Position numbers and translations under genes: made by a program | In this document: positions 17,001 through 23,795 of the stretch, one piece after another | How positions within the stretch are numbered: the first letter of the stretch is position 1 | Layout: each line of letters begins with the position of its first letter | Assembly: GCF_000308555.1 (NCBI RefSeq) | Contig: NZ_BAFY01000218.1 | Coordinates: 1-32,505 of the forward strand | Direction: 5' to 3' | DNA: 32,505 bases | From: Nocardia cyriacigeorgica NBRC 100375 | GTDB lineage: Bacteria > Actinomycetota > Actinomycetes > Mycobacteriales > Mycobacteriaceae | Notes under the pieces: model-generated | Told to the model about the DNA's origin: nothing | The model's input: the letters and a program-made list of their open reading frames with translations, nothing else | The model's database searches: none

Positions 17001-18628
17001 GGCAGATACACGCCACCGGCACGCCAGATCGCGAAGATCGACACCACGAACTGCGCGGTCCGCGGCAACGCGACACCGACCACCGAATCCGGGCCGACAC
17101 CCCGATCGCGAAGGTAGCGGGCCAGCCGGTTCACGGTCGCGGCGAATTCCGCTGCCGTCCACACTTTTCCGTCGACAGCGGGCACACCGCTCCTCGGTGT
17201 CCGCGCGACCAACCGATCCAGAGCCGCCGGAACCGTTTCGACACGTGACGGCAAGGACGGCCCGGAGCGCGCCGCGAGTAACTCCCCCCGCGTGGCGCGG
17301 TCGATCACCTCGAGCGCACCGACCGGCGGTTTATCGCTGCCGATGAACGCCTCGATCACCCGCACCAATCCGTCCACCCGCCCGCGCACGGTCGCTGGAT
17401 CGTTGGTGCGCGCATCGGATTCGAATCCGAGCAGCACGGTGCCGTCGGGCAGCGGCGTCACCGTCAACCCGAGGTCCTCGGGCGGCCCGCCCGCCACGTT
17501 GCGCAGCACACCCTTGGCGCCGTCGAAGTCGAGCGCGAAGTCGAAAACCTTGAGGTTGATACCGACACCGTGCAGCAGCTCACCGGCCCCGAAGCCATGG
17601 AAGTCGCGGGCCAGGTCGTCGCCGCTGTAGCGCTGATGGGCACGCACTTCACGCAAGGTTTCCGCGACCCGCGGCCCCAGCTCGCCCAGCCGGTCGCCGG
17701 AACTCACCCGCAGCCGCAAAGGCAGCACATTGACCGCCATCGCCGGTGTGGTGAGTGCGGCGCGGCCGACCCGGCCCATCAGCAACATGGACACCACCAC
17801 ATCGGAGGTGCCGAGCTGGCGGTTGAGGAATGCCGCATAGCCGGCGACCAGCGCATCCGCCCAGGTGATGCCGTAGCTTTCGGCGCTGTCGCGCAACGTC
17901 GCGAGGGTCTGCGCGGACAGTACGGCCTCCGCACGCAGCGTGCGCTCGACCGCGCCACCCACGTGACGACCACGTCCATCCAGATCCGGCCACGGCGTGA
18001 GCTGATCACGCCAGAACCGCCGATCCCGCTCGAAGGAGTCGCTGTCGCGGTAGGCCCGTTCCTCCGCGACCAGATCGGCGATGGTGCCGAAGGTCGGCTT
18101 AGGCGCGTCTTTGCCCCGCCGCAGCGCGGTGTAGTGCGCGGCGACGCGTCGTGAGAGCAGCGCCGCACTGTAGCCGTCGACGATCAGGTGGTGATAGAGC
18201 TGCACGCACCAGACCTGGCAGTCGGTGACGCGGATCAGGGTGTAGATGTAGAGCTGACGGTCCACCATGGCGCGACAGTGCTCGGCGGCCCGATGACGTT
18301 CCAGCGCGACGGCTTCATGAGCGAGCCCGAGCGGGTCGGCGACGGCGCGCAGGTCGATAACCGGACGCAGTTCAGCGTGCGCCCCGCTGACGAATTGCCT
18401 CGGCCCATCCGGTGTTTCGCAGAACCGCAGTCGCATGTTCTCGGCCTCGTCGACGGTGCGCCGAATGGCCTCTGCCAGCAGCTCGACGTCGATCGGGGTC
18501 GCCCCGGTGATCTCGAGGACCTCGCCGACCAGGTAACGCCCGGATTCGGGATCGAAGCGCTGGGCGTTCCAGATTCCCAGCTGCGGCCCGGTCAGCGGCA
18601 GCAGAGCCGCTCCGTCCTCGCCCTTCAC
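11033..18628 (-). CDS. dhbF: Dimodular catecholate-siderophore NRPS, C-A-PCP-C-A-PCP-TE (DhbF-like layout)
   Basis: A 2531-residue nonribosomal peptide synthetase. From the N-terminus: C1 (HHLIVDG near 144), A1 (YTSGSTGRPKG near 613, NGKIDR near 944), PCP1 (GGDSI, Ser near 997), C2 (HHLLADG near 1203), A2 (FTSGSTGVPKG near 1726, SEKIDRK near 2061), PCP2 (GGHSL near 2177) and a thioesterase (GYSLGG, Ser near 2379; SHFDI His near 2507). All core motifs look intact. C1 should accept DHB from the separate carrier. Pocket residues read by eye are D-A-D-D-A-G-L-V-D for A1 (acidic, perhaps a basic amino acid) and D-A-L-Q-V-G-L-V-C for A2 (nearest to glycine codes I recall). The linkers A2-PCP2 and PCP2-TE are unusually long and Ala/Ser/Gly-rich. 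GTG 18628 is preferred because GGGAG lies 6 bases before it; TTG 18634 is the alternative. An iron box lies about 75 bases upstream. Confidence 0.93.
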   Translation of the reverse strand: MKGEDGAALLPLTGPQLGIWNAQRFDPESGRYLVGEVLEITGATPIDVELLAEAIRRTVDEAENMRLRFCETPDGPRQFVSGAHAELRPVIDLRAVADPLGLAHEAVALERHRAAEHCRAMVDRQLYIYTLIRVTDCQVWCVQLYHHLIVDGYSAALLSRRVAAHYTALRRGKDAPKPTFGTIADLVAEERAYRDSDSFERDRRFWRDQLTPWPDLDGRGRHVGGAVERTLRAEAVLSAQTLATLRDSAESYGITWADALVAGYAAFLNRQLGTSDVVVSMLLMGRVGRAALTTPAMAVNVLPLRLRVSSGDRLGELGPRVAETLREVRAHQRYSGDDLARDFHGFGAGELLHGVGINLKVFDFALDFDGAKGVLRNVAGGPPEDLGLTVTPLPDGTVLLGFESDARTNDPATVRGRVDGLVRVIEAFIGSDKPPVGALEVIDRATRGELLAARSGPSLPSRVETVPAALDRLVARTPRSGVPAVDGKVWTAAEFAATVNRLARYLRDRGVGPDSVVGVALPRTAQFVVSIFAIWRAGGVYLPLDPEHPVSRLRATIEDAAPVLVLVAGELAGELGEPAVALEDAAVRAEIDAFDSAPLTTAGPRLDQGAYLIYTSGSTGRPKGVLVDHDALAHLLAAHRRGLFATPTPDRPLRVAHTTSFAFDASLDPLLWLLDGHCVHLYDSVIRRDPDALVRAFRRDGIDIVDGTPTLIAALLEHGLAGTRPHLVALGGEACPPQLWRDLQRSDIPAMNLYGPTEATVDAIATAVRGAQPHIGLPLPGVRVYLLDNALQVVADNQIGELYLSGPQLARGYREQPATTAHRFVADPYGPPGARMYRTGDRARWVPGRGYEYAGRVDAQVKIRGHRVELGEIEAALNTLPQVRAAAADTRTVGERATLIGYVVGESGGDAIDSAQLRHRLADLLPDHMVPSRIVVLTELPTTVNGKIDRAALPEPASESAGRPPSTEAERALCEVVSAALGHDGVSMDDDFFGVGGDSITAITVSTRLRERGLVLAPQELLSRRGFGELALAAEHVVARAPERSTSRRPLVELPQTELDALTARYGPIADVLPLSPLQEGLLYHALRDGADDVYTMTARFDLAGPLDPAQLAVAVRAMLNRHPNLGAAFCYEFDQPVQVVPASPRLDWRVEDLRADADPELLADELERDAGATPFDISEPPLLRILVIRLTDTASRLILTAHHLLADGWSIPIMLRETLALYHGDEPARGGYYGDYLAWLADRDLDAALNHWGEYLTGVEWPSLVGEMIAAGQHQAWAQLGSESRLPGSVEGEPGSAATEHASASPRAAAIGLSVPLPESAAEALESVGRERGVTMNTLLQGAWSVVLAEFLGHTDVVFGTVVSGRPAELVGVESTVGLFSNTVPARLRVETDRPLLEQLPQFQRTALELREIGFLGLATVERAIGRGRLFDTLVVFENFPKTGLRQPDSHQLRVADVAVHSLTHYPVTVTALPGDRFRLMLHHDPATVPEALAGHLAQRLADVLAGLVADPARVVGALFGRTAVAADRVDIGNAGAVPAGAGVAVLDAAPGAASSAGFSEIGAPRREAAAGSGGTTLVDWKVPDIDPQAPAITLEGTTLTYAEFEARSNRLARWLIAYGIGPETVVAVAMARDLDSVIAAHAICRAGGVYLPIDLSQPARRVDLILATARPALVLSTARAGFGTDRAVVVAVDELDTSAFGDGAVTDDDRRAPLRPDNSAYLLFTSGSTGVPKGVTVSHAAIVNTFEWLRRHQGVGAHDTVLYRTPPTFDASLLELFLPLLVGARIVLTRPDGHRDPYYQAQLMRDERVTVMQMTTSMLTVLAEEADLSGCTDLRCVVTGGEALPPATAHRMRALTGTQVYNLYGPTEAAVCITFHETTDADTTSVPIGRPAEGSGVRVLDDRLRPVRVGAVGELYLTGIQLARGYFARPDLTAAAFVADPGGHGDRLYRTGDLVKWTADGELDYVGRADSQVKLRGQRIELGEIESALLGCDDVAQAVVLLREDRPGDQRLVGYLIAKGGAVIDTGRVLEQVRTALPAHMVPAALVVLAEIPRTTSEKIDRKALPAPDEQASTTGPIAGAGSPGAEQTSVRDQAGPNGAPADTREGGALSLDRGSHSGAGNQGDRIHARADEAAPGGPPVPESPNLVRTVLDAMSAVLSSPGLQPDDDFFAAGGHSLTAVRLTGRLRRAGLAVVLDDVFAAPTARSLARAITTAAASSSTATALPAPDIAAAHSAAVSPDAVSAIPRATRASSAAHAPAQETSTLSDEVVSSSARTSPPETAPDALAMYGRRLDHVLDLRPTGSAAPIFCVHPVGGTAWQFAPLARLLRADRPLVGLQAPTLSGHDIGARTLDELAAHYLETMRRIQPHGPYRLLGYSLGGNIVHAIAAAMEAAGEDVAFAGLIDSHPLANLAEQATRSLAYPAELDRLLPELPDDAPELADAIRAAARSLLALVPASTTPRYRGPMALYAADPGIDSARTDAQLAGWRAAGARLTVRRLPYSHFDIVSPQGWTEVAALLDADPALRH

Positions 18629-18702
18629 CGGCAACTCCCTTCACCCTCAACACATTTCCGTGCCAGGTAACACCTCGACACTCGACCATCAGAGCAGTTT
18701 GC

Positions 18703-18721
18703 TTAGGTTAGCCTATCTTTA
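18703..18721 (-). promoter_or_regulatory. Iron box upstream of the NRPS operon
   Basis: TTAGGTTAGCCTATCTTTA matches the 19-bp iron-box consensus at 17 of 19 positions; the left half is perfect and the right half has two changes. It sits in the 113-base gap between the end of the ATPase gene and the NRPS start, so it should control the NRPS-fepB-entS-SIP-carrier operon. Confidence 0.88.
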
Positions 18722-18741
18722 GTTCCCGGTGGGGAGCTACG

Positions 18742-19572
18742 TCAGCGCACCGTGACGGCGTTCTCCGCCAGCGGAATGACCAGGGGCGCTCCGGTTTCGG
18801 GATCCTCGATCACCCGGCAACCGAGATCGAATACCGAACGCACCAGGTCGGCGGTCACGATCTCCCCCGGCGGACCAGCAGCTCTGATCTGCCCGTCTCG
18901 CATGGCGATGAGATGGTCGGCATAGCGGAACGCGTGATTGAGGTCGTGCAGCACCGCGACCACGGTCCGCCCGGATTCGCGGTTCAGCGTGCGGCACAGA
19001 TCGAGCAGCTGGATCTGGTGCGCGATATCGAGATACGTGGTGGGCTCATCGAGCAGAATCACCGGGGTGTCCTGCGCCAGCACCATCGCGATCCACACCC
19101 GCTGACGCTGGCCGCCGGAGAGTTCGTCCACCGAACGCGCGGACAACTCGGTCACACCGGTGGCCGCCATCGCGGTGGCCACCGCCTCCGCATCGGCCTG
19201 CGACCACTGCCGCAACAGCGACTGATGCGGATAGCGCCCGCGCGCGACCAGGTCGGCGACCCGGATGCCGTCGGGCGCCGTGGAGGTCTGCGGCAGTAGC
19301 CCGATCCGCCGCGCCACTTCTTTGGCCGGGAAGCTGCTGATCGCTTTGCCGTCGAGCAGCACCGTCCCCGATTCCGGCGCCAGCAACCGGGCCAGGGCAC
19401 GCAGCAGCGTGGATTTGCCGCAGGCGTTCGGGCCGATGATCACGGTGAACGATCCGTCGGGGATGTCGGCGGACAGGTCCTCGCTGATCGTGCGGCCGCG
19501 ATAGCCGAGCCGCAGCCGGTCCGCGCGCAGCCGGGCCGGATGTGACTGCGCCTGCTCTGAGGTGTCCTTCAT
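18742..19572 (-). CDS. fepC: FepC-like ferric-siderophore ABC transporter ATPase
   Basis: A 276-residue ABC ATPase of the iron-chelate uptake class that powers the FepD/FepG-like permease. Walker A is GPNACGKST (residues 47-55), the Q-loop region is GLLPQTS (91-97), the signature LSGGQRQR (151-158), Walker B ILLDEP (172-177), and the H-loop LHDLNHAF follows. ATG 19572 has GGGGAG 5 bases upstream; an upstream extension of the frame overlaps the permease stop and is unlikely. The gap to the permease gene is 10 bases. This is the third gene of the importer operon. Confidence 0.94.
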   Translation of the reverse strand: MKDTSEQAQSHPARLRADRLRLGYRGRTISEDLSADIPDGSFTVIIGPNACGKSTLLRALARLLAPESGTVLLDGKAISSFPAKEVARRIGLLPQTSTAPDGIRVADLVARGRYPHQSLLRQWSQADAEAVATAMAATGVTELSARSVDELSGGQRQRVWIAMVLAQDTPVILLDEPTTYLDIAHQIQLLDLCRTLNRESGRTVVAVLHDLNHAFRYADHLIAMRDGQIRAAGPPGEIVTADLVRSVFDLGCRVIEDPETGAPLVIPLAENAVTVR

Positions 19573-19582
19573 CGTCGCTCCC

Positions 19583-20638
19583 CTAGCTCCTTCTCGCCTC
19601 GGCGACCAGCACATACGCCAGATACAGCCCGCCGATCGAGACGGTCACCACGCCCACCGGCAGGGTGGTCGGCGCGAACAGCCGCTGCGCGAGCCAGTCC
19701 GAGGTGATCAGCAGCAATGCGCCCATCGCGGCGGCCGGAACGAGCGCGGTGGACGGCGTGCGCGCCAGCCTGCGCGCCAATTGGGGCGCGGCCAGTGCGA
19801 TGAACGCGATCGGGCCGGTGACGGCCGTGGCCACCGCGGTCAGCGCCACGCTGAGAAAGATCAGCTGCAGCCTGGTCCGGCGCACCGGGATACCGACGGC
19901 GCTGGCCAGGTCGTCACCGAGTTCCAGCATCCGCAGGCGGGCGGCGAGCGGAATCACCGCCAGGCTCAATACCGTCAGCAGCGCCATCGCGGGCATGACC
20001 TGCCCCCAGGTGAGCCCGCTCAGCGAGCCCATCCCCCACGCGGCGGCACCCATCGCCGACAGCAGATCGGCGCGCAGGATCAACCAGGCGTTGATCGAGG
20101 CCAGCATGGCGCTCACCCCGATACCGACCAGGATCAACCGGAAACCGCTGACGTTGTGCCGCAGCGCCAGCAGCTGAATCGCGACCGCCGCGGCCAGCCC
20201 GCCCACCAGCGCACCGGCAGCGGTCCGGAACTCACCGCCGCCGAGCACCAGCATGACGATCAGCGCGCCGGTGTAGGCGCCGGTACCGAAGCCGACGATA
20301 TCGGGGCTGCCCAGCGGATTCCTGGTCACCGATTGCAGGATCGCACCGCTCACCCCGAGCGCGGCGCCGAGCACCAGCGCCAGCAGCACCCGGGGAAACC
20401 GCCACTGCCACACCACGAGACGGTCGAACCGCTGATCGCCGACGAAGATCGCGCGCAGCACCCGGTCCGGCGGAATCGGTGCGTCGCCGCTGCCGAGGGC
20501 CAGCACCGCGATCAGCAGCGCCAGCGCCACCAGCGCCAGGCAGACGATCACGGTCCGGACGCCGATCATGGCGGTGAATCCGGCGGCCCGCGCACGGACC
20601 CGCACCGTCGCGCGGCCGAAGTCGATCCGCGCGCTCAT
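19583..20638 (-). CDS. fepG: FecCD-family iron-siderophore permease (FepG-like)
   Basis: A 351-residue integral membrane subunit of an iron-chelate ABC importer, with about ten hydrophobic segments. Family blocks include RFPRVLLALVLGAALGVSGA, QSVTRNPLGSPDIVGFGTGA, the ATPase-coupling region LRMLELGDDLASAVGIPVRR, and GPIAFIALAAPQLARRL. The start ATG 20638 overlaps the TGA of the preceding permease (ATGA); the longer open frame runs back through that gene and is not used. It likely pairs with the product of 20635-21663 as a heterodimer. Confidence 0.93.
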   Translation of the reverse strand: MSARIDFGRATVRVRARAAGFTAMIGVRTVIVCLALVALALLIAVLALGSGDAPIPPDRVLRAIFVGDQRFDRLVVWQWRFPRVLLALVLGAALGVSGAILQSVTRNPLGSPDIVGFGTGAYTGALIVMLVLGGGEFRTAAGALVGGLAAAVAIQLLALRHNVSGFRLILVGIGVSAMLASINAWLILRADLLSAMGAAAWGMGSLSGLTWGQVMPAMALLTVLSLAVIPLAARLRMLELGDDLASAVGIPVRRTRLQLIFLSVALTAVATAVTGPIAFIALAAPQLARRLARTPSTALVPAAAMGALLLITSDWLAQRLFAPTTLPVGVVTVSIGGLYLAYVLVAEARRS

Positions 20639-21663
20639 GCCGCCGTCTCCCTGGCCCGCCGGGCCAGCCAGATCAGCGCGGGCGCACCGAGGAACGCCAC
20701 CACCAGTCCGGCGGGTACCTCGTCCGGCCACAACACCACCCGGCCGAGTACATCCGCTCCGATCAGCAGGATCGGTGCGAGCACCATCGAATACGCGACG
20801 ATCCAGCGTTGATCGGGTCCGACGATCCAGCGCGCCACATGCGGTACCGCCAGCCCGACGAAGGTGATCGGGCCGACGGCCGCGGTGGCCGCGCCGCACA
20901 GCAGGGTCAACGCCAGCACGGTGAGCAGCCGGGTGCGGCCGACGCGGACGCCGAGCGAGCGGGCCAGGTCGTCACCGAGCGCGACCGCGTTCAGGGATCT
21001 GGCCGCGACTACGGCGGCGATCGAACCGATCAGGATGAACGGCGCGGCGCCCGCGATCACGTCGAAACCGCGTCCGGTGAGCGAACCGGCATCCCAGTCA
21101 CGCATCTGATCGACAGCGTTCGCGTTCAACAGGATCAGGCCCTTGGTGATCCCGGACAGCACCGCCGTCACCGCGACGCCGGCCAAGGTGAGCCGCACCG
21201 GATCCGCGCCCTGCCTGCCCGCGGTGCCCAAGCGATACACCACGAGCGATACGAGGGCCGCACCGGCGAACCCGAACCAGACGTAGGCGGTGATCTGCTC
21301 GACCCCGAGGAACGCCACCGCCATGGCAATGGCGAAGGCCGCGCCCGCGTTGATCCCGAGCAGGCCGGGATCGGCCAGCGGATTGCGGGTCAGCCCCTGC
21401 ATCAGACAGCCGGCGACACCGAGTGCGAGCCCGGCGAGCAGGCCGAGCAGTGTGCGCGGCAGCCGGTAGTCGGTGACGATCAGGGCGTCAGGGGAACTCT
21501 GCGCACTCCATAACGCCGACCAGACATCCTGTACCGGAATGGCTTTGGCGCCGACGACCAGGCCGAGCAGGCAGGCGACGAGCAGTGCGGCCACCGCGAG
21601 CAACCATCCCGGCCACCGCCAAGAGCGCGTCGATCGCTGCGTGCCGGCCGGCAGATGGGTCAT
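20635..21663 (-). CDS. fepD: FecCD-family iron-siderophore permease (FepD-like)
   Basis: A 342-residue integral membrane permease subunit of the ferric-siderophore importer. Family blocks include YRLPRTLLGLLAGLALGVAG, QGLTRNPLADPGLLGINAGA, ALGDDLARSLGVRVGRTR and GPITFVGLAVPHVARWIVGP. ATG 21663 is chosen because GGAG lies 7 bases upstream; a GTG at 21690 would add an unlikely Arg-rich leader. It is the first gene of the importer operon (fepD-fepG-fepC) and lies about 120 bases from the iron box at 21784. Confidence 0.93.
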   Translation of the reverse strand: MTHLPAGTQRSTRSWRWPGWLLAVAALLVACLLGLVVGAKAIPVQDVWSALWSAQSSPDALIVTDYRLPRTLLGLLAGLALGVAGCLMQGLTRNPLADPGLLGINAGAAFAIAMAVAFLGVEQITAYVWFGFAGAALVSLVVYRLGTAGRQGADPVRLTLAGVAVTAVLSGITKGLILLNANAVDQMRDWDAGSLTGRGFDVIAGAAPFILIGSIAAVVAARSLNAVALGDDLARSLGVRVGRTRLLTVLALTLLCGAATAAVGPITFVGLAVPHVARWIVGPDQRWIVAYSMVLAPILLIGADVLGRVVLWPDEVPAGLVVAFLGAPALIWLARRARETAA

Positions 21664-21760
21664 CGGCCATCTCCGCGACTGGCACCGCACTCCGGTGCGG
21701 GTAGGGCACTGTCCATCGGGGTGTCGTTCTCCAGTGATTTCAGCAGGTCGGACGGTGTTT

Positions 21761-21777
21761 AGGTAACGTAACTACCT
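21761..21777 (-). promoter_or_regulatory. Imperfect dyad next to the fepD iron box
   Basis: AGGTAACGTAACTACCT has AGGTA/TACCT arms. Its outer AGGT...ACCT half-sites are the same as those of an iron box, but spaced 9 rather than 7 apart. It lies on the fepD side of the true box. It may be a degenerate second repressor site or part of the promoter. Confidence 0.35.
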
Positions 21778-21783
21778 GATTTC

Positions 21784-21802
21784 GGAGGTTAGCCTAACCT
21801 AC
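21784..21802. promoter_or_regulatory. Iron box upstream of the fepD importer operon
   Basis: The core AGGTTAGCCTAACCT (21786-21800) is a perfect 15-bp palindrome matching the iron-box core; the outer flanks GG and AC are off consensus. It should control the minus-strand importer operon. The plus-strand porin gene begins 460 bases away, so its control from here is uncertain. Confidence 0.9.
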
Positions 21803-22263
21803 ATATGACGCATTTGTCCGGACTTCCCTACGAACCCCCTGGACGCACGGCCGACCCCTCGGCATGGCAGCCGAGTGGCCACTTCGCGCGCTCGCCGCCG
21901 CGAACCACCATGGCACAGACAGCCTTTGCAGGGAAGTCGCTGGAATGCGCTATCGGCCGCGAAAAGCCCTATGAACAGGGTTGATTCATCAACCGATACA
22001 CCTCGACGAGCCAGCACTCGGCCTGCGCGGATCACACCGGCCGAATCAGGCCGACCTTCTATCGTTAGCGAACTTCGCTGCATACCACGAGGATTCACGC
22101 ACATACTGTGACCCTTCCCTCATTTGTACGCTGTACGAGGCCAATCGGTGTTCCCAGGCGTGATAGGTCTTGCCCCTGTCCGATACGAGTCCCGCTCGCG
22201 GTCGCCGAGAGTTTCCTACGAGCGCCTCCGACTCACCCCCTGCTGATGAGGAATCACCCAACG
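21803..22263. other. Long gap upstream of the porins
   Basis: About 460 bases with no convincing gene, less GC-rich than the surrounding coding DNA. It contains CTCGG/CCGAG around 21860-21880, the tight dyad at 21979-21994, and a GTAC-GCT-GTAC repeat near 22127-22137. It may be the leader and control region of the porin genes. Confidence 0.5.
21979..21994. promoter_or_regulatory. Palindrome GGTTGAT-TC-ATCAACC
   Basis: A perfect inverted repeat with 7-base arms and a 2-base centre, in the non-coding region upstream of the porin pair. Its compact form suits a protein-binding site better than a terminator. No regulator can be named. Confidence 0.4.
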
Positions 22264-22902
22264 ATGCGAAAAATCCTTGCTGCCTCCGCGCTGGCCACGG
22301 CCGCTCTCGGTCTCGCGAGCGGCACGGCCACCGCGGACACCTTCGTTCCGCTGCCCGACGGCGAGAAGGCCGGACCGGACGTCACCATCAAGCGGGTCGC
22401 GGAGAGCGCGTTGATCTCGCCGTCGATGGCGGCCAACGGCGCGGGCCGCGTCGCCTGGGTGAGCGGCACCGTGATCGCCGACGTCGCCGCCACCCCCAAG
22501 GGCGACCCGAAGCCCTTCGTCGGCGGTAGCGGCGCCCCCGGCACCAACAACTCCTCGACCCACGGCGCCTCCAGGATCAACACCGGCTACATCGTCGGCT
22601 GCCAGGTCAGCATTGCCGACAACGCCATCTCCGCGGGCGTGTCCGGCGGCATCACCACCACCGGGGTGAACGCCAGCGGCACGGTCGGCGTGAAGATCGG
22701 GCCCGGCGAGGTGAAGTTCGTCGGCGTCGAGGGCTTCGACATCGTCGAGAAGGGCACCTACCACGTCAGCTACAAGGACGTGGAACTCCAGATCCAGGGC
22801 TGCGGCGGGTACGCGCAGGCGCGCGCCTACACCGTCGTCGAGATCATCGGCACGAACTACTCCAAGACCACCCTGTACGGCCAGCCGTTCAGCATCGGCT
22901 GA
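22264..22902 (+). CDS. MspA-family outer-membrane porin subunit (first of a tandem pair)
   Basis: A 212-residue exported protein of the MspA family, whose octameric goblet-shaped pores let hydrophilic solutes cross the mycolic-acid outer membrane. A signal peptide covers residues 1-24 or so, ending TATA before DTFVPLPDG. The mature part has the family signatures GYIVGCQVSI, a Gly-rich middle, and the C-terminal GGYAQARAYTVVEI...LYGQPFSIG. It has two Cys (GCQVS and QGCGG) that the downstream paralogue shares and that MspA itself lacks. I chose ATG 22264, with AGGAA about 10 bases before; ATG 22246 would give an odd leader. The arrangement recalls the NfpA/NfpB pair of Nocardia farcinica, which form a mixed channel. 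Confidence 0.88.
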   Translation: MRKILAASALATAALGLASGTATADTFVPLPDGEKAGPDVTIKRVAESALISPSMAANGAGRVAWVSGTVIADVAATPKGDPKPFVGGSGAPGTNNSSTHGASRINTGYIVGCQVSIADNAISAGVSGGITTTGVNASGTVGVKIGPGEVKFVGVEGFDIVEKGTYHVSYKDVELQIQGCGGYAQARAYTVVEIIGTNYSKTTLYGQPFSIG

Positions 22903-22956
22903 ATCCGCTGACCCGTTCTCGCGCAACCGATCACAGCCCTGAAAGGCAACCCCATC

Positions 22957-23622
22957 ATGACCAGCCTGAAGAAGGCCGCCGCCCGCCTGGCCGCTGCCGC
23001 GGCGACCGCCACCCTCGCCCTCGGCCTGTTCTCCACCGGCGCCGCCAACGCCGACACCTTCATTCCGCTGCCCGGCGGTGAGATCACCCAGACCCTGCCC
23101 GACGGCACCGCCGTCACCATCCGGCTCACCAACGAGTCGGTCAACATCAGCCCGTCGATGGGCTCGACACCGCTGCACCGCAATGTCTGGGCATCCGGGC
23201 GCGCCGAAGTGCAGATCCACGGCTCGCACCAGTACTCGAAGATCTACCCCGGCTACGTGGTCGGCTGCCAGGTCGACATCAGCGGCGGCACCGGCACCGG
23301 CGGCGCCAACGGCGCGACCACCTGGGAAGGCAAGGGCAGCGGCGGCGTCACCTCCGGGGCCAACCTCACCCTCGGTCCCGGCCAGGCCGAAACGTTCTGG
23401 CTGCTCGACCTGGAAGGCCCCGACGCCTACGGCGAAAAGAGCTACCTGCGCGGCTACAGCTTCAAGGAGCAGCAGGCCTCGGTCACCTGGGCCGATTCCA
23501 CCCTCGGTCTCGACGGCTGCGCCGGCTACGCCCAGGCCCGGGCTTTCGTCGGCGTCGAAGTCACCACCAAGACCGGGCGTTCCGAACTACGCCTGTGGGG
23601 CCAGCCCTTCAGCCTCGGCTGA
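22957..23622 (+). CDS. MspA-family outer-membrane porin subunit (second of a tandem pair)
   Basis: A 221-residue paralogue of the preceding protein, 54 bases downstream, so probably co-transcribed. The signal peptide ends ANA before DTFIPLPGG. Shared blocks are SPSM, GYVVGCQVDI, DGCAGYAQARAFVGVEV and LWGQPFSLG. The two Cys positions are kept, and the middle is richer in Gly/Thr. It probably assembles with the first subunit into a hetero-oligomeric pore, by analogy with NfpA/NfpB. AAAGG stands about 10 bases before ATG 22957. A strong hairpin follows the stop. Confidence 0.88.
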   Translation: MTSLKKAAARLAAAAATATLALGLFSTGAANADTFIPLPGGEITQTLPDGTAVTIRLTNESVNISPSMGSTPLHRNVWASGRAEVQIHGSHQYSKIYPGYVVGCQVDISGGTGTGGANGATTWEGKGSGGVTSGANLTLGPGQAETFWLLDLEGPDAYGEKSYLRGYSFKEQQASVTWADSTLGLDGCAGYAQARAFVGVEVTTKTGRSELRLWGQPFSLG

Positions 23623-23647
23623 TCGCGCGGTCACACCGCACCCACGC

Positions 23648-23677
23648 CGCGGACTCGGCCGACCGGCCGAGTCCGCG
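23648..23677 (+). terminator. Strong hairpin terminator after the porin pair
   Basis: CGCGGACTCGGCCG and CGGCCGAGTCCGCG form a perfect 14-bp inverted repeat around AC, 25 bases after the porin stop. There is no T tract, as is typical for GC-rich actinobacteria. Confidence 0.8.
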
Positions 23678-23738
23678 CCGGCCCGCAAGACTCGCACCAG
23701 TTCTGTTCAAGGGCCGTGCTGGGTCTGATCGAGACACT

Positions 23739-23750
23739 TGGCTGCAGCCA
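23739..23750. promoter_or_regulatory. 12-bp palindrome TGGCTGCAGCCA
   Basis: A perfect dyad 45 bases before the SnoaL-like gene start, in the promoter-sized gap after the porin terminator. It is a candidate operator only; short GC-rich palindromes are also common by chance here. Confidence 0.3.
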
Positions 23751-23795
23751 GGGACCGGGCTCGCCGGTCTGTCACGCGATGACCAAGGAGTGTGA

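Noticed and set aside
22057..22073. TTCTATCGTTAGCGAAC upstream of the porins, which resembles operator A read on its reverse strand (TTCTATCGTTGCTAGCGAAC)
   Set aside because: Three central bases are missing, so the CTA...TAG half-sites are 3 bases closer and a TetR dimer would not fit. I treat it as chance.
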